A stretch of DNA of 64,000 nucleotides from an uncultured Methanobacterium sp. (GTDB lineage Archaea; Methanobacteriota; Methanobacteria; Methanobacteriales; Methanobacteriaceae), in the NCBI RefSeq assembly GCF_963665055.1, contig NZ_OY762015.1:124001-188000 (forward strand). Reading direction: 5' to 3'. Each line of letters starts with the position of its first letter. The first letter of the stretch is position 1. The notes under the pieces were generated by a model. That model made no database searches. It was not told where the DNA came from and worked only from the letters and a program-made list of their open reading frames with translations. Both the position numbers and the translations under genes were made by a program. Below are positions 20,081-28,148 of the stretch, piece by piece.

Positions 20081-20719
20081 ATGAAAATCGAAGAAATTGA
20101 AAATAATAAAGTTCCAGATGGCCATGTCACCCTGGTGGGATTGGGAAGACTGGGAATAAGAACTGGGATTAATTTAGCCCAGGTACACAGAGGAGGTCCC
20201 CAGAAAATAACTGCAATTGATTCTCAAAAAATTTCCCAGGGGGATCTGATTTTCAAGATGTTAGGGGGTAAACTGGGAGAATACAAGGTGGATCTTCTGC
20301 ATGACCTATGTGGTATTAAAGAGGTTATACCCATTAGGCACGATATCACCCCTAAAAACTTAGACTTAATCCAGGGGGATGTGGTTTGTGTGGAAATAGC
20401 AGGGGGAAATACCATTCCTACCACAGCAGCCATCATAAAAAGAGCACATGAAATAAGTGCAAGCACCATTAGTACGGCTGGAGTTTTTGGAATAGGAAAT
20501 GAGAAAATAAGGGTGATGGATATATCCCGGGCAGATCCTGATAATCCTGTGGCTTATGAATTAAGAGCAGAAGGCATAGAAGAAAATCATACTCTAATAA
20601 CCACTGGAAACTTCATTAGGGACTCAAAACCAGTTACACCATATGTGCTGGATGAGATTGCCAGGAGAATGACCATGACAATACTAGACGCCCTGGAGTT
20701 ACGCAATTTTGAGAAATAA
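20081..20719 (+). CDS. hcgE: HcgE, E1-like adenylyltransferase of FeGP synthesis
   Basis: This 212-residue ThiF/E1-like protein has a nucleotide-binding motif VTLVGLGRLGIRTG at about 17-30 and ITAIDSQKISQGDLIFK at about 47-63. HcgE activates the carboxyl group of guanylylpyridinol with ATP, which HcgF then takes over. It lacks the zinc-binding cysteines of many E1-like enzymes. It is separated from hcgD by a 382-base spacer with its own promoter elements. Confidence 0.92.
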   Translation: MKIEEIENNKVPDGHVTLVGLGRLGIRTGINLAQVHRGGPQKITAIDSQKISQGDLIFKMLGGKLGEYKVDLLHDLCGIKEVIPIRHDITPKNLDLIQGDVVCVEIAGGNTIPTTAAIIKRAHEISASTISTAGVFGIGNEKIRVMDISRADPDNPVAYELRAEGIEENHTLITTGNFIRDSKPVTPYVLDEIARRMTMTILDALELRNFEK

Positions 20720-20861
20720 TTTTTAGATTAATGATCAAGAATTTTTTTAATGAATAATTTTTAATGAATAATTCACAAGAAATATTTCAAAATCCTTACT
20801 AAATGTCCAAATCAAATAAACAATTTTCTTCTTAATAATAAATAAAGTAATGTTGATAAAT

Positions 20862-21389
20862 ATGACAATCACAGTTGCCACTGCCGAATGCTTCACCCAT
20901 GGAATCATTGCCCGGGAAATACATGCAGCTATACAGGGGTATCAGGGTGAATTCGGCCCCAAATCTCTTAACCTGCAGTGGTTGAAAGATCGCCGTGGCG
21001 AAGTGATCCTCCTTTGTGGGATGTTCATCCCCACATTATCTGCAGTTAAATCGGTTTTAAAGGTTGATCCTCCCCAACCACGAAAACTGATCAATGGTAT
21101 AAAAGTTTACCAGGAGGAAGATGACCTGGAAGTGGCGGTACTGATGGCCAGAGCAGTTAAAGAAATAACTGGGGCCGATATTGGGGTAGGAACTACAGCA
21201 GGGATTGGTCTAGGGGGTATTGCCATTGCAACTGATGAATTAATAGTTAAAACGACTTCAGATGTATATGCTGATCTTTGTTCTTCTGATTCCAATCAAC
21301 TCCTTGCAAGGCAGAAATCAGGAATAAAAAAAACATTTATGCTTTTGGAAAGTGTCCTGAAACATTATGAAGTAGAAAAAAATTTTTAA
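20862..21389 (+). CDS. hcgF: HcgF, guanylylpyridinol thioester-forming protein
   Basis: This protein of about 175 residues carries the key cysteine in its N-terminal ATAECFTHG motif (Cys10 from the chosen start; Cys9 in the M. jannaschii protein), which forms a thioester with the carboxyl group of guanylylpyridinol. A glycine-rich loop (GVGTTAGIGLGGIAIATDE) lies near 105-123. ATG at 20862 is preferred over 20850 because it gives the expected N-terminus. It is the last hcg gene of the run. Confidence 0.92.
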   Translation: MTITVATAECFTHGIIAREIHAAIQGYQGEFGPKSLNLQWLKDRRGEVILLCGMFIPTLSAVKSVLKVDPPQPRKLINGIKVYQEEDDLEVAVLMARAVKEITGADIGVGTTAGIGLGGIAIATDELIVKTTSDVYADLCSSDSNQLLARQKSGIKKTFMLLESVLKHYEVEKNF

Positions 21390-21582
21390 GTAGGATTAGA
21401 ATTGTAAACACGATTGTTTTAAGTTAAAAAACAGATTTTAAGGTTATGTTAAGGTGATTTTGAGTTATTCCATAACATAAATGGAAATAAAATATTTCTT
21501 TTTGAAAATAATTCTCCTTGAAAATATTTCTCCCAAATATGGAATTAAGTCCAAAAAAAAGAGAAGAACAGTTTGAACTGTT

Positions 21583-22581
21583 TTATTTATGATTATTGGA
21601 TTTTTGATGAGTAATGGAGTTTTGATGATTTATCTGTTCTTCTTCCAGAATGTGTAACATTTTGTGATAGTTTTCCTCACCTAATTCATGCAAAAGACGG
21701 TGATGAAGTTGATTTTTAATTAGATGCAGTAGATTATGGAAAGATTCTGCACCAATGGTATGTAATATTTCGTGATATGCTTCTTCAACTGTTAATTTAA
21801 CATCACAGGACACCCCATTACTTTTAAGCATGTGCAGAAGTTCTGCAGATTTTGGAGGCCTTAAATGTGCTCTTTTAAGGGTTTCGTAGTTGTTGAATAT
21901 TTCCTCGGGAGTTCCCTTACCTATTATCTGCCCCTCATGCAGTACGAAGATTTTGTCTGCAAACTGGGTGACCATCTCCACATCGTGGGAGGCAATGATT
22001 ATACTCATATCTTCATGGCTTAATTTGTAGAGTATCTCCATGATCTGTTCTACACCCTTGGGATCCAGTCCAGTGGTAGGTTCATCGAGTACCATAATCT
22101 CAGGGCGCATGGCTAGGATACCGGCAATAGCCACTCTTTTCTTTTGACCCCCACTGAGGTGGTGTGGTGCTTTTTTTTCCAAGCCATTCATTCCCACCAT
22201 TTCAAGGGCTTCTTCCACTCTTTCATCCACTTCTTCCTCGGAAAGTCCCAGGTTCATGGGACCAAAAGCCACATCTTCTATTACTGTGGGTGCAAACAGC
22301 TGATCATCAGGATTCTGGAAAACAATACCTACTTTCTGCCTGATCTGGAGCAGTTCTTTTTTTTCGTAAACTGCTGGGTTTCCATCAATTTTTATCAATC
22401 CAGAAGTGGGTTGATTTATACCGTTGAAGTGTGCAAACAGGGTGGATTTACCCGCACCGTTGGAACCGACTATGGCTACTCTTTCACCTTCTTTAATTTC
22501 AATATTTATGTTGTGAAGGGCAGAGGTGCCATCAGGATAGGTGAAACACATGTTTTCTGTTTGAATAATTGTTCTGGTCAT
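21583..22581 (-). CDS. cbiO: CbiO-type ATPase of a nickel/cobalt ECF importer
   Basis: This is a 332-residue ABC ATPase. Walker A is GSNGAGKSTL (about 39-48), the Q-loop FQNPDDQLF, the signature LSGGQKKRVAIAG, Walker B IMVLDEPTTGLD, and the switch histidine IIASHDVEM. The last about 65 residues form a histidine-rich tail (at least twelve His, as in HEILH, FHNLLHL, HHRLLHEL, NYHKMLH) beyond the usual domain. That tail may bind nickel or cobalt in the cytoplasm. GGAG precedes the ATG. It is the last gene of a reverse-strand cbiM-N-Q-O operon. Confidence 0.93.
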   Translation of the reverse strand: MTRTIIQTENMCFTYPDGTSALHNINIEIKEGERVAIVGSNGAGKSTLFAHFNGINQPTSGLIKIDGNPAVYEKKELLQIRQKVGIVFQNPDDQLFAPTVIEDVAFGPMNLGLSEEEVDERVEEALEMVGMNGLEKKAPHHLSGGQKKRVAIAGILAMRPEIMVLDEPTTGLDPKGVEQIMEILYKLSHEDMSIIIASHDVEMVTQFADKIFVLHEGQIIGKGTPEEIFNNYETLKRAHLRPPKSAELLHMLKSNGVSCDVKLTVEEAYHEILHTIGAESFHNLLHLIKNQLHHRLLHELGEENYHKMLHILEEEQINHQNSITHQKSNNHK

Positions 22582-22700
22582 TTAATTTCTCCAGTGATCT
22601 CTCTGTCTATCTATTATTGTTCAATTTATGACTTTAGGATTACTTCATAACACTCAATTTTCATACTAATCTTCATATTTAATCCATCTTCCACTTCTTA

Positions 22701-23531
22701 CTAGACAATGTTCATCCCTAAAAATCCCCACTGGTAAAAGAAGAACATGGCTAAAATCTGTAAACAGGCTACCAGTCCCAAAGTGCAGGCAATAAAGGCG
22801 TAATCCCCTGATCCGATTTTCTTCTTCCGGTCATGGTATAGTTTTGATTTATCCGAGAATCCCCTGCTGGCCATACTCAGATAAATTGTTTCTCCCTGTT
22901 CATAGGCCCGAAGAAACATCATGGCCACAGTATAACCCAGTTGTTTCATTCTCCATTTATATGAAAGTTTTTTATTGAATGCATCAAAGCATCTGGCTTT
23001 CTGAGCGTGGGTAATCCGGTGCAGTTCATCGTAGAACATAAACAGGAATCGGATCATGAGACTTAATATCATGGCAAATTCCCTGGGCATACCCAGTTTC
23101 CGGAAGGATTCCACAACTTCCTGCATGGGGCTTATGGAGCTTAAAAGCACAATGGATGTGAGGGCTACTATAAGCCGGGACATTAAGAGTGCTGCCCACA
23201 TCAGGCCTCCATCTGTTATATGTATTCCAAAGGCTCCGGACCAGATCACATTACCGGGGTGTATGAATGGTTGGAATAGGATAATAAACCCCCCGAATGG
23301 TAGGAGTAATAGAATTCGGGTTAGAGAAGTTTTGAATGAAACATTGGAAATGTAAATCAATATTAAAAGGTAAATTTCCAGGAATAACATGACCATTATT
23401 TGAGTGGAAAATACTGCATAAACAATGATGAATATCAATAAGATTAACTTAACTCTTCCGTCCATGGAATGAAGGGGACTATCTTTATCTGTTTCTTTTT
23501 CAAGCTCTCTTACTGAGCCTACTCCATTCAT
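22701..23531 (-). CDS. cbiQ: CbiQ-type transmembrane subunit of the importer
   Basis: This 276-residue integral membrane protein has about five to six hydrophobic segments (LILLIFIIVYAVFST, ILLLLPFGGFIILF, LIVALTSIVLLSS). The coupling-helix signatures of the ECF T-component are visible (MASRGFSDK, LRAYEQGETIYLSM). It couples the CbiO ATPase to the CbiM substrate-binding membrane protein. AGGAG precedes the ATG. Confidence 0.92.
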   Translation of the reverse strand: MNGVGSVRELEKETDKDSPLHSMDGRVKLILLIFIIVYAVFSTQIMVMLFLEIYLLILIYISNVSFKTSLTRILLLLPFGGFIILFQPFIHPGNVIWSGAFGIHITDGGLMWAALLMSRLIVALTSIVLLSSISPMQEVVESFRKLGMPREFAMILSLMIRFLFMFYDELHRITHAQKARCFDAFNKKLSYKWRMKQLGYTVAMMFLRAYEQGETIYLSMASRGFSDKSKLYHDRKKKIGSGDYAFIACTLGLVACLQILAMFFFYQWGFLGMNIV

Positions 23532-23618
23532 AAAAGAATCTCCTTTTTTCGAAAATATTATAATTTTATGGTGTTTCTTCCCTTAAAAAAAGATTTAATA
23601 AAAAAATAAAAAGATATA

Positions 23619-23918
23619 TTATGGGGATGTTTCTGGTGGGTTTCTTCTTCGCAGTAGAAGTGCTACTAGGTAAGCTATTATCAGCGTTACAATGATACCT
23701 ATAGCCAGAGCTGCTATTTCACCAACTTTATCCCAACCCTCTATGGAATAATCTGGGAAAGGTGCTTGGATAGCAGGTTCTGTTTCACCAACACCAACGT
23801 TTTCTGCTGATTTTTCCAAACCATCAGGATCTGGTGAAGCGATGAATGGTGACATAAACGCGATTACCAGACAAACAATTAACCCTCCAACTACGAAGTA
23901 TTTATCTTTGGTACTCAT
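23619..23918 (-). CDS. cbiN: CbiN-like PDGLE protein of the importer
   Basis: This 99-residue protein has two membrane segments (about 7-26 and 67-90) with an external loop holding the PDGLE motif (DPDGLEKSAE). Such proteins are the small accessory subunit of nickel and cobalt ECF importers. The start overlaps the cbiM stop by four bases (ATGA), so the two are translationally coupled. In nickel systems this domain is often fused to the M subunit; here it is separate. Confidence 0.88.
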   Translation of the reverse strand: MSTKDKYFVVGGLIVCLVIAFMSPFIASPDPDGLEKSAENVGVGETEPAIQAPFPDYSIEGWDKVGEIAALAIGIIVTLIIAYLVALLLRRRNPPETSP

Positions 23919-24589
23919 TTGGCAGTCACCTCACCGGTTTCAGATTTAGGTTCACCAATCTTTTTTTCCCGGTTCCAGGCAAGCAGATCAGGTCTTAATT
24001 TTTCCAGAGCCATGATTACTACTACGGTTAACACACCTTCAATAATACCTATGAATGCGTGGTATATTCCCATTGATGCCAGTCCAGCTACTAGTGGGAA
24101 AGTTCCAGCCAGCCACATTTCCACAGCAACAGCTTCGGCTGCCAAGAAGATAGCCAACCATGATGCAATGAATATTGCAGGGTATTTTCCTATTGGTTTT
24201 CTCAGTCCTTTAAAGGTGTAAAGTCCTACAAAACCGCCTATAATTCCCATGTTAAGTACATTAGCACCCAACGCGGTTATGCCTCCGTCTCCAAAGAACA
24301 GACCCTGTACCAGTAGTACAAGAGTGAATACAATAATTGCTGCCTCTGGGGCGCAGAATACAATAGCTACTAAAGCTCCGCCTACCATGTGTCCACTGGT
24401 ACCAAATGGTATGGGCATGTTCATGGACATTATGGCAAATATACCGGCGGCTAAAACTGCTAGTAATGGAACAGCTTTTTCATCAAGATTTTCCCTTGCC
24501 CATTTTTGGGCGAAGTACAATGCTACTATAAGTATAACGTAGTAGATAGCGCATTGCCACAAAGGAATAAAACCATCTGGTATATGCAT
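23915..24589 (-). CDS. cbiM: CbiM-type metal-binding membrane subunit
   Basis: This 224-residue polytopic protein begins MHIPDGF; in the family the free N-terminus and His2 take part in binding Ni2+ or Co2+. About six membrane helices follow, with the conserved PFGTSGHMVGGALVA loop supplying more ligands. Whether it carries nickel or cobalt cannot be decided from sequence, but nikR and nicotianamine synthase nearby favour nickel. A GGAGGC ribosome-binding site precedes the ATG, and two TTAC-N25-GTAA elements lie upstream. Confidence 0.92.
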   Translation of the reverse strand: MHIPDGFIPLWQCAIYYVILIVALYFAQKWARENLDEKAVPLLAVLAAGIFAIMSMNMPIPFGTSGHMVGGALVAIVFCAPEAAIIVFTLVLLVQGLFFGDGGITALGANVLNMGIIGGFVGLYTFKGLRKPIGKYPAIFIASWLAIFLAAEAVAVEMWLAGTFPLVAGLASMGIYHAFIGIIEGVLTVVVIMALEKLRPDLLAWNREKKIGEPKSETGEVTAK

Positions 24590-24630
24590 ATTTTTTTTGC
24601 CTCCTTTTTTACTTGGAAAGCTTTTTTAAG

Positions 24631-24669
24631 TATTACTTATCACTGGTGTAAAAGGGATTTAGTAATACT
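24631..24669. promoter_or_regulatory. TTAC-N25-GTAA inverted repeat upstream of cbiM, site 1
   Basis: GTATTAC (24631-24637) and GTAATAC (24663-24669) are a perfect heptamer dyad separated by 25 bases. The near half-site lies 42 bases before the cbiM start, on its promoter. The same half-sites and spacing recur at 24730 and 25430, and with 24 bases at 29558. Confidence 0.6.
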
Positions 24670-24729
24670 TATGAAAGCCTTTATCTTCATAGTACCTTAC
24701 AATGATGCATATTATAAGCTTTTCTATTG

Positions 24730-24768
24730 GTATTACTTTGATTGGATTTTAAGGAGGCTAAGTAATAA
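24730..24768. promoter_or_regulatory. TTAC-N25-GTAA inverted repeat upstream of cbiM, site 2
   Basis: GTATTAC (24730-24736) and GTAATAA (24762-24768) have the same 25-base spacing as site 1. This second copy lies 141-179 bases upstream of cbiM and could help a multimeric regulator bind cooperatively. Confidence 0.55.
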
Positions 24769-24825
24769 TAGTATGTTAAAAATCCAGTTAAAAAAGTGTT
24801 ATAATCATTTTTCGGATTATTCCAG

Positions 24826-25398
24826 TCACATTTTTATTTTATTGGTAACAATTGCTTCGTTAGCATCACTTACGGAGATATTATTCCCTAATTTTTTCTC
24901 CATATGAACAGTTTTAAGATGATTTTCAGTGTCTGATACTACGAGGTAACCAATGGAAACCCAGAAATCTAGGGAACCTGTAACTGTTTTATGGGTGTGG
25001 AGGTACACTTTTTCATAATCCCTCCTCTGACAGAAATCTTCTGCACAGTGAACTAATGTTGATGCCACTTTATTCCTGCGCCAGGATTTTTCCACAAAAA
25101 CCCTCCATATGCTGGCAGTATTCTGGGAATTGTAAATGTTTTTAAAAAGGGGAAAATCTTTATCATAAGCTCGAATACCCAGTGTTCCTATAACTTTTTC
25201 AGTATGGGGGTCTATGGCCAGGAAAAAGTTGTTTCTTTCTGGATGGAGATAATATTTTTCCAGATCTATTATGTCCTGGTGGTATTCTGGAACAAAGCCA
25301 TAACCGTATTCTGCTTTGATCATTTTAAAAAGGAATTCTTCAACATCGTACTGGGCAAGATGCTCTTCTTGGAGCCTTTTTATTTCAAAGTAGCTCAT
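24826..25398 (-). CDS. GNAT-family N-acetyltransferase
   Basis: This 190-residue cytoplasmic protein has a GNAT fold: a beta strand FFLAIDPHTEKVIGTLGIRA at about 60-79, the acetyl-CoA loop region VEKSWRRNKVASTLVHCAEDF (a divergent Q/RxxGxG/A) at about 103-123, and the C-terminal YLHTHKTVTGSLDFWVSIGY. The substrate is unknown. Its promoter carries the third TTAC-N25-GTAA element, and it lies divergent to the nicotianamine synthase gene, so a role in metal-chelator metabolism or metal response is possible. Confidence 0.8.
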   Translation of the reverse strand: MSYFEIKRLQEEHLAQYDVEEFLFKMIKAEYGYGFVPEYHQDIIDLEKYYLHPERNNFFLAIDPHTEKVIGTLGIRAYDKDFPLFKNIYNSQNTASIWRVFVEKSWRRNKVASTLVHCAEDFCQRRDYEKVYLHTHKTVTGSLDFWVSIGYLVVSDTENHLKTVHMEKKLGNNISVSDANEAIVTNKIKM

Positions 25399-25429
25399 AT
25401 TAATTTCTCCCTTAATTTTGATCTTAATA

Positions 25430-25468
25430 TTATTACTATTTTGTCTGTTCAGGGCTATTTTGTAATAA
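25430..25468. promoter_or_regulatory. TTAC-N25-GTAA inverted repeat upstream of the GNAT gene
   Basis: TTATTAC (25430-25436) and GTAATAA (25462-25468) form a perfect dyad with the 25-base spacing of the two cbiM sites. The near half-site is 32 bases before the GNAT start. The nicotianamine synthase gene starts 214 bases away on the other side. Confidence 0.55.
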
Positions 25469-25681
25469 CAATAATTTTTTTTATATTAATGAAGAACTAA
25501 TATTTGGTATATAAAATTTTCGTATCAAATTAAGTGGAATTAAAAACAAAGTTAATTGATAAAATTAAATAACTATAACCACAAAACGTATAAAAGTTAT
25601 TTATAGAATTCATTAACCCATTTAATTTTAGAATTTGAAATACCTTTATAAACTGTTTGTATTGCTTTACGGAGACTGAAT

Positions 25682-26485
25682 ATGAGTTGTTATAAATACT
25701 GGGATAAAATAAAAGAAATTGCAAATTCCCTTAAAGGGTATGGGGATTATACAGTGGATGAAATGCCTCTGGATGAGATCATCCCTCTCCTGGATTCTGT
25801 GGAAGAAATTGCCCATGATCAGGAGATTGATTTTGATTCTGCCAAACACATCTTAGATGATGAAAAGATGAACGAGGCACTCCAATTAATCAGAAAGTTC
25901 TATGTGGGGTTAGGGGCCAGACTGGAAACTGAAAATGCTAGATCAATTTTAAAATCAGATGATCCATGGAAAACACTGGAATCATTCCACTTCTACCAGC
26001 GATACCAGGGTCTTTTAAGAAACGAAAACCAGTTGGTGAAATTCACCTCAGAACAGAAGGTGGTTTTCATTGGTGGAGGGCCACTCCCCCTGACATTGAT
26101 CCTATTAAATAAAATATTCAAAGCCCGGTGCGTGAGTGTGGAGGTATTGCCCGAGGTGGCAGAACTTTCCCGCAAGGTTATTGAAAAATTGGGACTGGAA
26201 TCTGAGATAGAAGTGGTGCTGGGTGATGAAACCAGTTTACGGAATATTGATTACACTGTGGTAATGGTGGCAGCCCTGGCCGAACCCAAGGAAAGGGTAT
26301 TTGCCAATGTCTGGGAAGCAGTGGATACAGTAACTCCCGTTCTATACAGGACCTACACAGGTATGAGGGCTATTCTCTATTCTCCAGTTACCGAGAAGGC
26401 CACCCGTGGATTCCACAAAGAAGTGATGATCCTTCCCACGGGTAAGGTTAACAACACCTCGGTTTTAATCCGGAAAGTTGTCTAA
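25682..26485 (+). CDS. Nicotianamine synthase-like protein
   Basis: This 267-residue protein resembles the archaeal nicotianamine synthase studied in Methanothermobacter, which condenses aminopropyl groups from S-adenosylmethionine into a nicotianamine-like metal chelator. The SAM-binding Rossmann motif is VVFIGGGPLPLTLILL (about 122-137), followed by CVSVEVLPEVAELSR. An N-terminal helical domain (about 1-115) carries the acidic residues near YVGLGARLETENA expected in the active-site region. A TATA box lies at about 25590. Its position between a nickel/cobalt importer and nikR supports a role in nickel binding or trafficking. Confidence 0.87.
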   Translation: MSCYKYWDKIKEIANSLKGYGDYTVDEMPLDEIIPLLDSVEEIAHDQEIDFDSAKHILDDEKMNEALQLIRKFYVGLGARLETENARSILKSDDPWKTLESFHFYQRYQGLLRNENQLVKFTSEQKVVFIGGGPLPLTLILLNKIFKARCVSVEVLPEVAELSRKVIEKLGLESEIEVVLGDETSLRNIDYTVVMVAALAEPKERVFANVWEAVDTVTPVLYRTYTGMRAILYSPVTEKATRGFHKEVMILPTGKVNNTSVLIRKVV

Positions 26486-26749
26486 ATTCCATGGTTAAAC
26501 CATTTAATTTACAGATTTTAAGGATTGACCATGTTAAAAATTGGAAACTAATAGTAGTCCTGGGATTATGGGTGAAATATTCAATAATGGATTTAAAAAG
26601 GGTACTTTACTTGTTCCTGCTAGAATTATAGGCTAATTTCTAAGCTAAGGAGGATAATCTGGATAGGATCAATAAGAATAAAGGACTAAAATTAGTTTTT
26701 AATTTTATGTTTTTAATAGGTATATTCAATAATATCTCCTGTGTGATTA

Positions 26750-27157
26750 TTAAACTGTTGATTTAGTAATAACCAGTTCGCCGTGCTTTACTCCTTTAAT
26801 GGCTTTTATGTGGTCTGTTAATTTTTGTATACTTTTTGATTTTCCTTTAACTACTAGAACTTCCAGACAGGCATGTTTTTCTACGTGAACATGGGTGGTT
26901 GCTATGATCTCACCTAAATGGAAATGTTGAAAATGTTGCAATTCATTGGTAACATCTCCCACATCATGATCGTAGATTATAGTCAGGGTTCCAACGATGT
27001 CTTCATCTTCACTTTCAATATGGGCTTCTATTATTGATTTACGGACAAGGTCACGGATAGCTTCCGATCTGTTGGTGTAACCCTTGACTTTAAGCAGTCT
27101 ATCAAATTTTTCCAGGAGTTCTGGTTCAAAAGATACTCCCACTCTTTCTACAACCAT
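26750..27157 (-). CDS. nikR: NikR, nickel-responsive regulator
   Basis: This 135-residue protein has an N-terminal ribbon-helix-helix DNA-binding domain (VERVGVSFEPELLEKFD, then YTNRSEAIRDLVRK) and a C-terminal ACT-like nickel-binding domain. The square-planar site ligands are present in HDVGDV and in HVHVEKHACLEVLVV, matching the His-His-His-Cys set of NikR. NikR normally represses nickel uptake when nickel is plentiful. A GTAGCAC/GTGCTAC dyad lies in its upstream region and is a candidate operator. The 264-base gap between the nicotianamine synthase and nikR shows no gene. Confidence 0.95.
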   Translation of the reverse strand: MVVERVGVSFEPELLEKFDRLLKVKGYTNRSEAIRDLVRKSIIEAHIESEDEDIVGTLTIIYDHDVGDVTNELQHFQHFHLGEIIATTHVHVEKHACLEVLVVKGKSKSIQKLTDHIKAIKGVKHGELVITKSTV

Positions 27158-27263
27158 ATTAAACCCTCTTTTTCATTTTAATTACTTTTATCCTTATATT
27201 CACATAGTGCTACTCTCATTAAAAAGTTTGCTATCGGAAGGTTTTTATACCAAAACCCATAAA

Positions 27264-27317
27264 GGTAGCACGATCCTGGAATAGGTGCTACCAAACTTTT
27301 TATAATTTTCCAGGATC
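27264..27317. promoter_or_regulatory. Two interleaved inverted repeats between nikR and the radical SAM gene
   Basis: GGTAGCAC (27264-27271) and GTGCTACC (27285-27292) are a perfect dyad with 13 bases between. GATCCTGGAA (27272-27281) and TTCCAGGATC (27308-27317) are a second perfect dyad interleaved with the first. A TATA-like TTTTTATAAT (27297-27306) lies between. A lone GTGCTAC half-site is at 27207-27213, closer to nikR. The first dyad has the two-turn spacing expected of a NikR operator; the second may bind another factor or form an alternative RNA stem. Confidence 0.55.
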
Positions 27318-27348
27318 ACACTTTTTAAACTTCATTAGCGGTGTTTTA

Positions 27349-28062
27349 ATGGCAATCCATAAAATAACATATTCAAAGGAATTTAAAAGAGCAAATCTCC
27401 ACAATTATGGGTGTAACTTCAGCTGTGACTGGTGTTTGTATAAACTGGAAGGCAGATCAAAACCGGAAAAATTCCTAAAACTTGATGAAATCAAAAAAGT
27501 ACTATGTGAATTGGATATAGGACGTGCACATTTTGTAGGGGGAGAAATAACCACCTACTCTCAACTTTCTAAAATAACTGATTTTACAAAGAATGAACTG
27601 GGAGTTTATACCAAAATAGGTCACTCTAATGGTTTCAAACTACCTCCTGAGAGTATTGATGCTATTTCAGTGAGTATAAAAAGTTTTTCTGAGGATTTTT
27701 ACCGGAAATTCACTGGCCAGTCCAATAAACCGGTCCTGAAAAATTTCAGTACTATTTATGAAAGGGGAGTTGAAGTTGATGCCAGTAGTGTTTATATCCC
27801 TGGATTGGTAGAAGCGGATGAAATCTCAAGTATTGCAAAATTCATTGCAGAACTGGATCCTGAAATAACTTACCATATAACTGGTTATGTCCCTGTACCG
27901 GGAGTTTCATGGCGTTCACCAACTTATGATGAAATCCTTAAAGGAAAAAGCGCTGCAGAAGAATATTTAGAGAATGTTAATCTTTCCTGGTTCCCATCAT
28001 CTGATGAATATGTTAAAATGATTCAGAAAAACCCTGAATATCAAAAAATTACGGTAGCTTAA
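27349..28062 (+). CDS. Radical SAM protein
   Basis: This 237-residue protein carries a C-x3-C-x2-C motif (YGCNFSCDWCLYK, about 20-32) for the 4Fe-4S cluster and SAM. A glycine-rich FVGGEITTYSQL follows at about 63-74. It resembles the activating-enzyme branch of the superfamily (PflA-like), with residues after about 200 unlike any partner known to me. There is no extra ferredoxin domain. It is divergent from nikR, with paired dyads in the shared promoter, which suggests nickel-linked expression. The substrate is unknown. Confidence 0.8.
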   Translation: MAIHKITYSKEFKRANLHNYGCNFSCDWCLYKLEGRSKPEKFLKLDEIKKVLCELDIGRAHFVGGEITTYSQLSKITDFTKNELGVYTKIGHSNGFKLPPESIDAISVSIKSFSEDFYRKFTGQSNKPVLKNFSTIYERGVEVDASSVYIPGLVEADEISSIAKFIAELDPEITYHITGYVPVPGVSWRSPTYDEILKGKSAAEEYLENVNLSWFPSSDEYVKMIQKNPEYQKITVA

Positions 28063-28148
28063 CATACTTTGCTTAAAATTAATTTACTTTAATAGTTTAA
28101 AAAAAATAAGAAAGGATAAATGGAGAATAACTATTTGATTTCACAAAT

